Translations under genes and position numbers: made by a program
Shown here: positions 1 to 11,652 of the stretch, in pieces
Layout of the letters: every line of letters begins with the position of its first letter
Numbering within the stretch: position 1 is the stretch's first letter
Notes under the pieces: model-generated
What the model was told of the DNA's origin: nothing
Database searches by the model: none
Seen by the model: only the letters and a program-made list of their open reading frames with translations
NCBI GenBank assembly: GCA_910574455.1
Contig: CAJSYZ010000003.1
Span: forward strand, 4,897,250-4,961,249
Length of the DNA: 64,000 bases
Reading direction: 5' to 3'
Source of the DNA: Trichaptum fuscoviolaceum
Lineage: Eukaryota; Basidiomycota; Agaricomycetes; Hymenochaetales; Trichaptaceae

Positions 1-182
1 CTTTCTTTCAGCTATGTATGGCAAGACTTGACTCATTGGCCGTCTTTCTGGTGTGTCCGAAAAGATTTGACTCATTTAGGGTTAAGAATGAGCATCGTTG
101 TTATGTCCATGCTCAGTTGAAGTCACACATATAGGAGCGGATTCGTACAACTTTCACTGTAAACCACTGTCCATTCTTCTCA

Positions 183-858
183 ATGCCCTCGAACGCTGCC
201 TCTGCTTCATCTGTCTCTTCAACCTCTTCGTCAGAAGATTGGGAGAAACTGCTACGACAGCATGAGGAGTATTATATCACAAGCGGCGATGTTGTCTTCC
301 GCGTGCGCAGTGGTTTGCTGCATACTTTGACACAGGAAACTCACTCAGACGTCTTCACAGGTTGAGACTACACTATTTCGCGTTCATCGGTCCTTTTTCC
401 TCCGAAACTCGCCGTGCGACATGTTCTCATTGCCTACCGCTCCCGAATCTGGGGCGAATGTGGAGGGTACTTCAGACGAGCATCCCATTTTCTTGCCGCA
501 AGTAACAATCAAAGAGTTCACTCAGTTTCTCTGGGTATTCTACAATCTGTATGTCAGCTACTTCATTTTGTCCTTCTCATTGCTGAAAGTGTGCAGAAAA
601 TCCTTTGAAAACAAGACAAGTGCCGAGAGGTGGAAGACATTTCGGCTCGCTCACATGTCGCAATGTGACGCGATACGAGAACGTGCATTTCACAGGCTTG
701 ATTGTCTACCCATCTCTCTCGTAGGGCGTGCTGTCCTGACTACATTGCACGATGCCAGTGCAGAATTGCTTGAAAAGGCGCTCGTGCAACTTAGCGCACG
801 ATCGCAACCATTGACTATCGATCAAGGCCGCCAACTAGCCATTGAGTTTACTGTATAG
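183..858 (+). CDS. BTB/POZ domain protein, C-terminus cut by a stop (left copy)
   Basis: Three exons: 183-302, 361-548 and 597-858, giving 189 aa. The introns are 58 and 48 nt; the second is open in frame. The spliced product reads GDVVFRVETTLFRVHRSFF, then DMFSLPT and FTQFLWVFYN. This is the pattern of basidiomycete BTB/POZ proteins (a disc domain followed by an FLWVFYN block and a helical tail). Such domains mediate dimerisation and can bind cullin-3, but no partner is visible here. The reading frame stops at TAG (856-858). The mirror copy at 48.1-48.5 kb has CAG at this codon and runs on for about 40 residues, so this copy appears truncated by a C-to-T change. The N-terminal start at 183 is the first ATG in frame with the BTB core. 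Confidence 0.7.
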
Positions 859-1188
859 GTGGTGGAGCTACGCGAACGTATCATTAAGGACTGCAGTCCA
901 CAACACGAAGCTCTTGATAATCAGTGTACATGAGGCTGGAGTGTAGCTAAACGTCCAGGACATGAGGACCATATTTGGTACTGTTTGTACCCCGATGCGC
1001 GAAACGTGACGCGTCGCAGTGGCCAAACACGACCAAGCGCGTCTGGTTGTTGTGCATTTCATTTATAAACCCTCCTCACCTCTCCCGCTCCTCCATCACA
1101 TCTTGCCCTTGTACCTCGACCATCTCATATACATACCTCGTGCGATAAACACCCCTCTGTCTTATACATATACCGTCTGACTTCTTCA
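859..1188 (+). promoter_or_regulatory. Upstream region with TATA-like box at 1062-1069
   Basis: Intergenic stretch before the gene starting at 1189. TTTATAAA at 1062-1069 lies about 120 nt before the ATG and is followed by a CT-rich strand. The mirrored copy keeps the same box at the same distance (47732-47739 against ATG 47611), which supports function. An ACGCGTCGC motif lies further upstream in both copies. Confidence 0.5.
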
Positions 1189-4165
1189 ATGATGTTGGAC
1201 ACTCACCCAATCCTCATGCTTACGAGCATCTTAACGCACGCGCAGCCGTGCAACGACCCTACTACAATGCGAATCCTTCAGGAGCTAGCTAGGAAGCCAG
1301 AGGTCGATTTCTGGACTCTCTTGGACACCTGTGAGGTCCCTCTACTCTCTCCGACATTGGCTGCTCTCCAAACCCAGTGTTCTCTCTTCGATAAACCTGC
1401 TCGCCGTGTGGCATCGACTCTTACCTGTCTCAAGGGTGACATCGTACCTCCCGACAATAGTTCGACCCTTCTTAGTTGTCCTCTCCTCGACAATGACTTC
1501 AGCTCTTCATATCTTGGTGGCTCAAATAACTTTGTGGCACATCAGACCAGTGGCACTCTGTCTGGCTTCGACACTCTCCTCCCGGTTTTCTTGTTCTGTC
1601 TTCTTGCGTACTCGTTCAGGCCTTCGACTGGTAAGCTCCATGCCATGAAGGAAGGAGCTCTCACAGCTGCGAAGAAGGTGGCTATGGTGGCATACGACAT
1701 GGTCTTTGTTCTCTTCATGTGGTTTACACTCTTCGTAAGTGGCATTTATCTAGACGTTAGACTCGTACCTAATGCGATCTCAACAAGGTGGTTGACCTGG
1801 CTTCGGTTACACTCGGTTCTGGTACCCTGGATTCTCGGATTGTATTCTCGGCGACTGTGCAGTTTGAAGGACAAGAACTGATCGTTCTCGTCCTCGGGCT
1901 GCCCTTCAACAGACTCGACTTCAGCTTCAAGACGGCTAGAAGACTTCAAATATTAAGCATCATCAATCGGACTCGACACATTCTCTTATACATAGGACAC
2001 ACAGCATCACGTCAATTCAAAATGAACGGCATGGAGGCGATGTTACCCAGCGAACAGGTAAGTTTCCTTGTCATCGTGTAAGCTTCTGCCACTCACTGTG
2101 CACAGATCTATCAGGCTCAGTGGCTCATAGACGCCTTAACCCTGATGCCTATCGACGATTATCTGTTTGCGCTTGTTCATGGTAACTTGGCCGATGTTTC
2201 ATACTGTCCTGTGACTGCGAATGCGACACTCTCTGTCGATCCCTCTGCTATTGCTTTACCTGAAGTCTCTGCTGATGAAGAACTTGCTCTTTCTGAAGTC
2301 TCGTCGCCAACGTTCCTTGAAGAGGAGCCGACGATATCAACTATCCGATATACCTTGAACCAAACTGTAGATCCTGTAACCGATACCCCAGTCAACCCGA
2401 GTGACGACAACCATCGTGCCTCTCTGACCAGATCTATGCCCTCGACTGCCTGTGCTGAGAAACTAGAGTACAGCGTCGACCCTTGCAACATACCTTTGCC
2501 TGAAGATGGAGATAGCGATTTGACGCCTCTGTCAGTCGCTGTAACACCAAGTATGCCTTTTGTAGGACCTTTATCTACCGAAGACGATGGAGTGGACCCG
2601 CTCTCTGTGCTGGTTCACTCTGTCCCTGAACTCGAGAACACGGCTGCGGCAATACAACCTGCGTTGTCGCTTGCCATTAGAGAACTAGGACCTCTGACCG
2701 TGGATGCAATGACTATCTGTACTATAGCTGATCCTCCGTCGGGGCCTGAAGAAGCGGATACACTGAGATGCTCAGACCTTGACATCACTTTTGCGGACGC
2801 TCCTGTCAGTTTCAATGCCTCTCAGAATGCGTTAGACTTAGAACGCAAGATAGTGGCCCCGTCTGACAGTCACTCTCACTCCGAACTTGACCTCTCGGAC
2901 CTTTGCTTACCTGGCCAGCCCTCATCGGTCTCACAGATCAAGAAACCGAGTCGCCCTGCTCGCATTCGAAGCCTGCTGGGTGTAGCTGTTGGCGGCATTA
3001 AGAAGCAGAACACCTCATTACGAAAGCTACCTGACCCGTCGGAAACTTCACTGTTATCCGACACAAGTACCCTCGTCGACATTGAGGTACTCATACCGGA
3101 AGACGTAAAGAAGGGCTTCCTGGATAAGATCGTTGACAAAGCAAGTGCGGTTGGCGACAGAGTAAAGAAGAGGGCCATTCGTCAGGAGGACGACGCTACT
3201 CTTCCTAAGAACGCCTATGGCGAGAACAAGCATCGGGACTCAGTTACAATTGGTAAGACGATTCACCTCTTGTAGAAGCTACGTATACTTACGATGCAAT
3301 AGATGACGACTCCAGTTCACCCGCTACAAAAACGAGAGACTTTCTGGACAAGACCGCCGACAAAGCAACCGCGGTCGGTGGCAAGTTCAAGAAGAAGGCC
3401 ATTTCTCAAGAAGGATGCTCCTCAACGTCTTCGGACGCTACTCATGTATTAGATGCTTCGGACTTAGACACGGACGGTAAGGCAATTTATCCTGGGGAGA
3501 AATATTTAAATCTAACGACAAAACAGACGTTGTTTACAACCATGACCCATTCTCAGCACCATGGGCAAGGAAGAAGAGGACAGCAATGAGTACTAACTGG
3601 AATTACGCACGACACGGTACTCGGATCGAAGAACATAATTCGAGTGACGAAGAAGTGGTATGTTTTCAATTATTCTTCGTGATATGCTGCGTGCTCACTA
3701 GTCTTTCCGTCTTGTAGCGCGCCAGCGTAGTGCCTCCCCACGTGGAATCCGGTGGGCCTGATACTCCACTGAACGGACTATTGAACACATCCTCTGCTCT
3801 TGATTCCCGGTCGACATGCCCTTCTGAAAGCTCTCTGTTGTCTCGACTCTCTGACGATTGTACTCTCGTGGACGCCGAAGGTGCCTTGACTCTACCCCAT
3901 AAGGATGCGAACGAGAGGAGTTTACTCGACAGGATGTCCGGTACGGTCAAGAAGGTCGGTGGCAAACTGAGGAAAAGATCGAAGAGGAAGCACCCAGCTC
4001 AGGAAATGGGATCGATACCAGCTGCGAAAGTGAAGACACTACTGCCAGTGAGCTCGGAAGCGACTGGTAAGTCTTGCTTGTACGCGTTAGCATATAATCT
4101 AAAGCTGACTAGATCCTGCAGTATCGACAAACCCGAACGATGATCGCTCAGTGCAATTCAATTAG
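1189..4165 (+). CDS. Large membrane-anchored, Ser-rich protein of unknown function (left copy)
   Basis: Not recognised. Seven exons: 1189-1734, 1788-2057, 2106-3252, 3303-3476, 3527-3657, 3718-4066 and 4122-4165, giving 886 aa. Every junction keeps phase and matches the mirror copy exon for exon. Residues about 127-144 and 167-182 are hydrophobic and likely membrane segments; exon 2 adds weaker hydrophobic stretches. From about residue 300 the protein is Ser/Pro/Asp-rich and probably disordered. It carries repeated basic motifs of the type LDK..DKA.AVG...KK: KGFLDKIVDKASAVGDRVKK, DFLDKTADKATAVGGKFKKK and SLLDRMSGTVKKVGGKLRKR. A Ser-rich SLLS...LVD block precedes the first and third. The copy in the right arm is also open, so both may be expressed. 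Confidence 0.75.
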
Positions 4166-4640
4166 ATGCCCTCGGGCTCTAAGAAGGCAGCGTAGAAGAA
4201 GCTGCTCGACCCGAACTCTATCACTGTCAATGACTCTGAGGGCAACCAACTGGGGATCGATCGCAACTGGCGTCGGAAGTCAGGACTTTGGGATGGTGCA
4301 TTCACAAAAGCCTGAGCGCTCGGCTTTTTGTGAGTGCAACTAACCAAGGGCTGAAGCTTCCTTCCCAGTGTCCCGCAGCCTTTTTCGGAGGTCAGACTAC
4401 GACTCCGAGAAGCAAGGGGGCTGTTCATCAACGCTCACTGCAAAAGGGCATGCGTCGGTCGATGAACCCGCATCTCGAGGCCACCGCTCGAGTACAGACA
4501 GAAACCCCAGTCCGTTCACGCCAGAAATTCTTTGTTCTACACCTACAAAAGGCTACCGTGCCGCATGTACCAGAACTCGTCGAGTCCGTCCTGGCGACCA
4601 CATTCGTATGAGTTATCCGGACGCCGGATATTATCCACAC
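4166..4640 (+). other. Coding-like 3' flank after the stop, probable decayed exons
   Basis: Directly after the TAG (4163-4165) the same frame reads MPSGSKKAA, a TAG, then KKLLDPNSITVNDSEGNQL, ending with a TGA near 4310. Further on, a plausible intron (GTGAGT from about 4331, CTAAC branch site, CCCAG near 4370) is followed by a Ser-rich open stretch (SRSLFRRSDYDSEKQG). The mirror copy at 44.33-44.69 kb conserves this sequence. It may be a decayed C-terminal part of the gene, a readthrough extension, or a 3' UTR. Confidence 0.35.
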
Positions 4641-5230
4641 AAGCTATGTCTTGCTTTTCTCCTTTCTTTCCTTATCTCTGTTTCGCGTTTCTCGTCTCTC
4701 TAATTTCTTTCTTTATCTTCAAGTCGTTGTCTCTAGTTTTTCGTGTCTTTCATGTCTCCTTATTTCATTATCAGATTCATCGCATCCGATCTTGTCTCAT
4801 AATTTGGCTTCATCTTCTTTCTTTGACCATTGGTCCATATACCCTTCATTGTCTCCATTCCTTCTTGTTTCCTATCGTTTTTTTGCCTCCATTACCTACG
4901 CTTCTCTTCCGAATTGCCCATATCATTAACCCCCGCAACTATCCCTATCTCTATGACTTTCATTTCACTCATTTCTTTACACCCGCGCATCCTATTTCTG
5001 TTGATGGCCTCACCCTCCACGCTATTCCCTTCTTTCAACTACGTATTTTACACATTTCTTATTTACCATACTTGGACCAAAGAACACTTCCTAGTTTATA
5101 GCCCATGTTCACATGTTTATTGTTCTACGCTTCCTTCACCTCCGAATCATATGTCTATCCACATTTCACTCATTTCTTTACTTGTATGCTTCCTATCTCT
5201 AGTAGCTATTCCCCTTATTCCTTTCTAGAT
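4640..5230. repeat. Pyrimidine-rich strand tract, low complexity
   Basis: The plus strand is strongly biased to C and T with scattered TTTC/CTTT runs and degenerate internal repeats (for example ACTCATTTCTTTAC at two sites). All three plus frames stay open for long stretches because stop codons need purines, so these ORFs are not counted as genes. A diverged copy lies on the minus strand at about 43.37-44.24 kb. Confidence 0.6.
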
Positions 5231-5927
5231 ATTCACACATCTATCGTATAGCCCACTTCCTATTTCATTATCAGTATTTACACGTACATTTTGTCTCCTA
5301 ATGTATTGAGTACTATAAATATAATGTGTCGAGATCGAATAACAAAATAGAGCTGAACAGTTGTGAACGGGAGGAGTGGCATATCCTGAAGAAATTTCTT
5401 TTTCCACTGCCAGTGAACAAGAAGTCATCACCTAGATACTTTATTTAGTACGGCAAGTAGGGGCAAGTCCTGAAGTCCCTTAGACGGTGCAAATCTGCCA
5501 GACTGCCATTGATGGGTTAGCAAAACACCGGCATCCCTAAACAACGCCTTCGTAACTTCCCCCTAGTTTATATAATCCTCCTGCCCATGATCAAGTCCTC
5601 GGCAATGTTGTATATCCAATGCATTTGACCGTATCTTTTTCTCTTCAGATCGTGAGGCTAGCCCCTCGAATGATTTGACGTCTAAGCATTCAAATCTACT
5701 TGATCGTACTTGAAGGCGCCGAAGAGTACTGTGTCCCGATCGGCACACAGCATTATTGCACGTGCTATATCGAACTTTGGTGCTGCAGCAGTCATTGAAT
5801 GAAGCATGACAAGCCGCAACTCCGGCCTATCGATAGGTTCAATACTTTTGCTGGTAATCTGGTTTAGAAAGAGGTTGGTACGTTAACTATATACTAGTAG
5901 AATCATGCGATAAGGGAGAAAAATGAT
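5231..5927. other. Intergenic, conserved 3' flank of F-box gene B
   Basis: No complete gene seen. Minus-strand sequence at about 5680-5810 is well conserved at 43085-43215 in the other arm and contains a coding-like block (KFDIARAIMLCADRD here, KFEIIRAIMLCSDRD there). The upstream frame differs between copies by small indels. It could be a lost last exon or conserved 3' UTR. Confidence 0.3.
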
Positions 5928-7457
5928 TTACTTACTAATTTTGTCTCCATATAACTCATCTGCTTTGCCGAAAAGCGCATTAGTTGCAGCACTGGATATC
6001 TCCAACCGTCTGAAACTATCCCATTTGCCTTGCTCTTTCAATGCATTCTTTAAATCCCGAAGCATATTCAAATGACTTTCGCCACAGTTTGACAATTGCA
6101 GCGTGTGCAGTGCCGGTACAAATCCATCGTCTCCGTCGGCGTCAATAATGTAGGGAGCGAGATTCGGCGAGTCCACAGACAAAGAGCGTAAACCCCGTAA
6201 CTTTCCGAAGGGTATAAAAAATTGTGTGTATTCTCTGTCTGTCATTGTCAACGTCAGACTTTCCACGGAAGAATAGTCCTCGTGGGGAAAGAGATCTTCC
6301 AACGTCCGAAAGTCTTCGTCGTCAGACACAGGAGCTAACATGTCGATCTTCAACTTGCGGAGTTTGGGAGCTCGTAGTGCGACCATGAACGAACTAATTC
6401 CACGTGTATCGCTTTCCGGCGACCCGATAGATAAATGTTTCAGATTCGGCATCTCTATCAGTTGAGCTTGTTGACAGAGATGCACGCCACGCCCAATAAG
6501 TTCGAGGTCGAGTTCCTCCAAACCAGAAAACGCGGATAGGAGTTCTCGGAGACGGTCGCTTTTCGCCGCATTTCCTTCATAAATAAAAACGTCCCGTAAA
6601 CACATGGAAGAGAGTTTTGGGGCTTCGAATAATTTCGGGATTCTGTCAATATCCAAGGAACGGAGGTTTGGTACTTCCCAAGTGCTGTAGAAATGTGCAG
6701 TGTCATCTCCCCAATCTCCGGAACTAAAGGACGTCAGACAGAGCGAATGTAAAGAGGGAAGGCGTAGATTTGAGAGGAACGGAAAGATCCTTGTTGAATA
6801 AGTCGCTTTTCCAAAACACGCTTGAAAGTCTTCCCATCTCGTGGAATGAGGTACGACCGCTGCTACGAATGATAATGCGTTTTGAAATTCAGCATCCGTG
6901 TACAGATATAGACCAATTGATAAGCCAACGGTTTTGCTTCTCTGTAAGCATGCGCGTACGTATGGCATTTTATTATAAGAGCTGATATGGGACCATAGGC
7001 GGGGCGTATTGACAGCCACTCGTCTAAATTGCCGGCAAACAAGAGATAAATTGCCTTTTGCGTGATTCCCTTCCAAGTGCTCAAATATCAGAGAAAGTAT
7101 TTCGTCAGGAGTCGAAGCCAAGCTCCTTCCGAGCTCGAAGGGAAGTATGTGTTTCTTGATATCCATGACTGTTTTCTCTAGAGAAGCCGAGAGACCTTCC
7201 AGTAAAAGCTTAGCACCTTCAAGGTCGCGCAGAGTTAACCGTGCCTCCGACACAGTCTTGGGACAATTCGACCAGTAATCAAGGTTCTTGAGACTAAATA
7301 AAGTTGAGCGTAACTCAGCGAGTACTCGAAAGGTAGCGTACCTATCAATGGTCCCATCTTCCCAGACTTTCTCGTATCCACCGTAAGTATCTCCATCACT
7401 GTTATTCAATGATTTCAAGGCGCTGATGAGCCGCGATACCGCTGCAATGTCAACCAT
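5928..7457 (-). CDS. F-box/LRR protein B (left copy)
   Basis: Two exons, 7457-7342 and 7293-5928, giving 493 aa. The 48-nt intron is open in frame, so an unspliced product of 509 aa is also possible. Order: N-terminal module (AAVSRLISALKSL, GGYEKVWEDGTIDR), a helical segment (LEGAKLLLEGLSASLEKTV), the F-box (LASTPDEILSLIFEH, then LSLVCRQFRRVAVNTPRLW), then about ten leucine-rich units such as LPSLHSLCLTSF and MPNLKHLSI. In the F-box family the box binds Skp1 within an SCF ubiquitin ligase and the repeats hold the substrate; both roles are inferred here. The mirror copy is at 41359-42933. The start is the ATG before the conserved module. Confidence 0.8.
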   Translation of the reverse strand: MVDIAAVSRLISALKSLNNSDGDTYGGYEKVWEDGTIDRYATFRVLAELRSTLFSLKNLDYWSNCPKTVSEARLTLRDLEGAKLLLEGLSASLEKTVMDIKKHILPFELGRSLASTPDEILSLIFEHLEGNHAKGNLSLVCRQFRRVAVNTPRLWSHISSYNKMPYVRACLQRSKTVGLSIGLYLYTDAEFQNALSFVAAVVPHSTRWEDFQACFGKATYSTRIFPFLSNLRLPSLHSLCLTSFSSGDWGDDTAHFYSTWEVPNLRSLDIDRIPKLFEAPKLSSMCLRDVFIYEGNAAKSDRLRELLSAFSGLEELDLELIGRGVHLCQQAQLIEMPNLKHLSIGSPESDTRGISSFMVALRAPKLRKLKIDMLAPVSDDEDFRTLEDLFPHEDYSSVESLTLTMTDREYTQFFIPFGKLRGLRSLSVDSPNLAPYIIDADGDDGFVPALHTLQLSNCGESHLNMLRDLKNALKEQGKWDSFRRLEISSAATNALFGKADELYGDKISK

Positions 7458-7559
7458 GGACTACTCAGATACCCTACAAAGTTGGTTCAGCCTCTTTCGA
7501 CAGCGGATGTGCAGTATTACTCACCGGTAATATACGCTATAGTTTCCAGTGAGCTAGCG

Positions 7560-7765
7560 CAGGATCAGAAGTTGACCTTATAATTGCTTCAAGTTCTGCC
7601 TTGCTCTGGAAAGAGTAGTCCTGGTGGGAGTCGCAGTGAAAACTTTGAAAGCAGGATCTTACTAAAAAGGAAGTAGCTTCGGAGTCCGAGTCGGGATGAC
7701 TCGGACTTAGGACTTGACTCAGTGAGCCGGTTAAGTACTACATCTGCAGAGTTAAACTCAGCCAA
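7560..7765. repeat. Shared upstream block of F-box gene B, end of inverted-repeat block 1
   Basis: Sequence matching 41035-41280 in inverted orientation, including TCCGAGTCGGGATGACTCGG-like palindromic stretches and a CTTTCCAGAGCA box. Homology between the arms stops near 7765 and 41035. It has some look of a solo LTR remnant, but no clean TG..CA ends or target duplication were found. Confidence 0.4.
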
Positions 7766-7827
7766 GGGAAGACCATCCTTAGACTCGCCGAGTCGCAAGC
7801 CAGTCGTTATTGTACATGTAGAGTCTA

Positions 7828-8246
7828 AATTTCCCCGTCGGTCTCCATCGCTTGCTCGATTACCATTGCCAGTAGCTCGTCAGGTACTAGTAGCGAAGAC
7901 AGCCTTTTAACCTGTGCAACCGGACGTACATTCGGATTGAGCTCGATTTTTGCTGCATCGATGGATGTTGCAAGGCCCGAAAGAACGAGTCTGATGTTTT
8001 CCAGTGCGCACAAGGTTGACCTTGCTTCCTTAACATTTCCCGACACGATGGTCCAAATTCCAGGGCTCTGCGTTTGCTGAGAGTTGCAGAAAACAAACAC
8101 CGAAACGTAAATCGCGCAGACATACCCATCGAGCGCCCTTTCTCCTATAGATGTTCACGTACAGTGTCATCGTCCTTCAACTTCAGCAAAGCAACGATTA
8201 ATTGAGATACAGCCAATTGGTCAGCTCTGATGCTTTCTTCGTCCAT
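7828..8246 (-). pseudogene. F-box gene 5' fragment
   Basis: The minus strand from ATG 8246 reads MDEESIRADQLAVSQLIVAL, then LKDDDTVREHL and an in-frame TAG, a plausible intron, then SPGIWTIVSGNVKEARSTL and LLVPDELLAMVIEQAMETDG before it stops. This matches the first 100 or so residues of the gene at 16531-18125. The rest of the F-box and all leucine-rich repeats are missing, and the break lies beside the end of inverted-repeat block 1. Confidence 0.7.
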
Positions 8247-8249
8247 CTT

Positions 8250-8712
8250 GCAAAGGGGGAACGTCTGGCAAATGTTTGATGAGGGAGTACGAAGTTGGAA
8301 GTCGAGTGGGAACTTAGCAGCACTGTGAGGCACCCACGCGCCTTTGTTCTTCAACTCATTCTACTTGAGCCATCAAATTCTTCTATCAAGCCTCAGGCCC
8401 GGAGTCAACGAGAAGGACATGAAGTCCTAAAGAAGTAGGGTGGTCCACCTTCATCTCAGAGGCTAGAAGGCTCATTCGCATTTCGTGATGGCTTTAACTA
8501 GAGGTCAACTTCGAGCAGCTACATCCTGAGCGCGTGGAGGCAGACAGTGAACTGGCATGTAAACTTGCAGAAAGTCGAGGTCGACAAAGTGAGAGTTTAC
8601 TGGGTTGGATGTAGCTCAACGTTTTGCAGAAGTGCGTTGTTTGTTGTATTCTCATCTGACATACCTGACCATTTACCCTCCCTCATTCTCTTCATATCGA
8701 CTGTGACAATGC
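8250..8712. other. Intergenic, no gene seen
   Basis: Short frames only. It likely holds the upstream region of the F-box fragment and, towards 8712, an intron 3' end (CACCTAG) leading into the coiled-coil reading frame that follows. Confidence 0.4.
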
Positions 8713-11325
8713 GTTCACCTAGACGCTAACGTTGCGAAGGAAGAGGCGAAGGAGAACTCAGTCTCCGAACGAAATGAGATTAGAAGATTGTCACTTCGAA
8801 TTCATTCCTTGGAGAAGGAGAAAAGGGCAGCAGAACAGCGTGCCAAGCGCAACCGGACGCTTTCGGCATTACACTCGACAGAGAGAAAGCGGCTTCAGAC
8901 AACACTTGAGGCACGCCAGTGCTCAGCGACAGCATCTCGTCGACGAATGGAAGCACAGCTAGCGAGAGTGACGAAGAGGGCGAACGACTTGGACGCGGGG
9001 GGAAGGGCGTTGCGGGAGAAACTCAGGGAGCAGGTGAAGTTGTCTTTCAAGTTGAGGTTTCAGCAGAATTTAGACAGGAATCGGAGTACGGGAGTACGGT
9101 GGGGAGCAATCAACCGATGACCCTCCCCGCGAAGACCTTAGAAATCGCAAAGACCGAAGACGTACAAAGACAACACATTCGGAGCAACCGGAGCAACTGT
9201 CAACTTATGGTCAGTATTGTTCTCTCACTGAGTTTCTGCTTGTTAGTTGATGTTGAATTGGTGTAGCTCCGACGCCTGACACGATCAGTCTGTGCGAGTC
9301 ACCTCTGCTGTCTATGTTCGAGACGAGAGGCGACTTGGGTGACATTCTAGACAGGACACACGCTACTCTTGGCGGAGACGAGTCCTTAGTTTGCCTTCCC
9401 CACGCTAGCGACGATCCGCTCCTTGGACCGGCTCTGGTCCCGACGTTCGAGAGGCACTGCAAGATGCGACGGGCCCTGTTCCCTTGGGCTTGCTCTCGGA
9501 CACAAACTCGGACGTGGATCTGCCTTCTCTACCTGAGATGCCGACTTGCACCACGGTGTCGACGATCTTCTACGTAGTCGATATGGGGAGGAGCTGTGCA
9601 ACGATACCTGACACTTCGACATAGTCTGCAGCGCCAAATCTGCTGAGCCCTCCTTCGCAGTCACTGCCAGTTGCGGTCGTTAGAGAGTATGGCCCCCACC
9701 TGCCTGACCGTTTGCCGCCTCCAGATGACGCAGAACCTTCAGGACTTCCTGATCTTCCGGAGATGCCATCTTTCAGCTATACTCAGAGTTTCACGACCCT
9801 GGAGATCATACCGGCATGGTCACCAGGAGAAGTCGGTGACCCCGAAGCTCAGCTGAGCGTGGCGGAGGCATCTGAATCTGTGGTTCTCTTATCTGGTTCT
9901 GATCTGCCTGATCTCCCGTCTTTCCCTTCTGGATCTGTCTCATGGTCGAGATCGCTTTCTCGACATGACGCGGTGCCCTCTGAATGTGCTGAAGTACAAG
10001 AAAATGGCACTTCTGAGGCGTCTGAATCTATTCTGTCTGATCTACCGTCCCCTTCTGGTTTTGAGATACGGTTAAAGTCGCTTTCGGGTTCTGGATTGGC
10101 TGCGACTGGTATAGCTCGATCTACCGACTCTCTGATCCTGACGCGTGTGCGAGCGGCTCCAGAGCAAGCACTGTCACCGCCTTCGATTGTATGCTCGGAA
10201 TCTTTGGCCTCGGACTTGGGCGACGTCGTGACCGAAGCATGTTCTGGTCCGATCATCTATGACATCCCTGATGCGTCGAACACATCTATGTCTGCTCTTC
10301 CAGCTAGTTCTCCCCGCCAGTTGCTTGCGGATCCAGCTGTGGCGACTCGAGCGAAGAAGGAGGCGATGCTGCGCGCTCGGAGGCGAGAGCAGCAGCATTG
10401 TCTATCCCCTACGCCGGCGTCACGCGCTGTGCCACTGGAAAATAACGCAGAGGAGAGTGTACTCATAGCTCGGCCAGCTGTCAGTGTTGACCATTCGGAA
10501 GCAAAGTCGTGTGTGCCAAGCGAATCGCGGTCACAAGCGGATTCCGGGCTGGGCCTCATGGAATTGTTCGACTCAACGTCTAGTGTTTCGACCTCGACTC
10601 ACCGGAAGGACTCTGATACCTGTGGTCTCGATCAGATGTCTCTAGCTGAATCAAGACGCTATGGGAAGCAGGAGGAAGTTGAAGCACCTTCGAAGTCGAC
10701 TGGATCTTTGGTTCTGACTTTGTCCACTGGGCCAGTACCTGTCCTTTCAGAGATGGACGCATTCCTACCGGAAGACCTAGTCCTGCCATCGGAGTCTGTC
10801 TAACCGATGGCGTTAGAGGAGTCGGGCTCAGGTCTGGTATTGGTTCCTTGTCATCATGTTGAAGGTGAGTCTTATGATTTATTGCTCAGTATTCAGGGGT
10901 CTGACATCAATGCAGTCTCACCGGAAGCTGTTCCCGTCCCACAGACAAGTGCCACCTCTCCTGAGTTGTCATGTCTGGAAGACGAGGCTTCTGTTGCACC
11001 GTCCTTGACCAAGTCGCCCGCGCCGCTGAGATCTGTCTGCGAGAATATGCCTTCAAGCAGTAGGGGAAGTTCGGACACCCTCGAGCAGACACCGTCCTTG
11101 TTCTCGGCGACATCGGTACAGACCCCAGAAGCGGCACTCGCGTCTGTGCTTATGGTTCATATGACGGCGAAAAGAGGTGGATCGGGAAGCAATGATGATG
11201 AGATGGATTGCGAGGGCCGTATACAAGATGCTCGAACGCTCAGGTTCAGAAAGCGGTCGTTAGAGGCTTTGCAGAAAAAACGTCTTGTCAGCCATTGCTT
11301 AGGTTCTCGTATACCAGGTCAGTAG
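8713..11325 (+). pseudogene. Coiled-coil and Ser-rich gene, apparently decaying
   Basis: Not recognised. From the splice-like CCTAG at about 8712 the frame reads a charged coiled coil (ERNEIRRLSLRIHSLEKEKR ... RKRLQTTLEARQ), then shifts frame. Later parts are Ser/Pro/Asp-rich: LCESPLLSMFETRGDLGDIL, then SGLPDLPEMPSFSYTQS, in one open frame at 9712-10803. A TAA at 10801-10803 interrupts the frame, which resumes at 10807. A likely 51-nt intron opens with GTGAGT near 10865, and the C-terminus ends KKRLVSHCLGSRIPGQ at 11325. Frame changes near 9450 and a stop near 9625 cannot all be explained by clean introns, so I call it a decaying gene, but a spliced functional form is not excluded. Its last exon recurs at 53.24-53.55 kb. 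Confidence 0.5.
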
Positions 11326-11652
11326 CGTAGTGACTGTAGTGTTGTGCAGGATAGTTAATTTATTACATTAATTTAAGTAGTATAATCAATGGAATATTAA
11401 TTTATGTTAATACGAAGGAGCAATCTCAATTTCGTGCGTAATCTGAGAATGCGTAATCTTGTAGTGGCACGACTTCATCAATATGGGAGAATGCGAAGGG
11501 GTTCCGACTAGTCATTAAACATATGTAAGTATACTGAACATGCACCGTTTAAATTGACGTGATCATCATCAAATAAGTAGCTTGTCAAAGTCGCTTTGTA
11601 TGTTCCGGATTCCAGTCCGTTCCTCTGACCTCCGTCACGTTCTAGCTATGTA
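11326..11652. other. AT-rich intergenic, shared 3' flank
   Basis: The first 100 nt or so match, inverted, the flank at 53.1-53.24 kb (TAGTGACTG..., AGGATAGTTAATTTATTA). No gene seen. Confidence 0.5.

Larger units (their letters stand above)
621..7765. repeat. Inverted duplication block 1, left arm
   Basis: Pairs with 41035-48495 (reverse complement). Begins inside the third exon of the BTB gene at AGGTGGAAGAC and ends near AGAGTTAAACTC. Confidence 0.85.

Noticed and set aside
4532..5228. Long overlapping plus-strand ORFs rich in Phe, Leu, Ser and His
   Set aside because: They lie in the C/T-biased tract, are open in more than one frame at once and change frame between the two arms; a composition effect.
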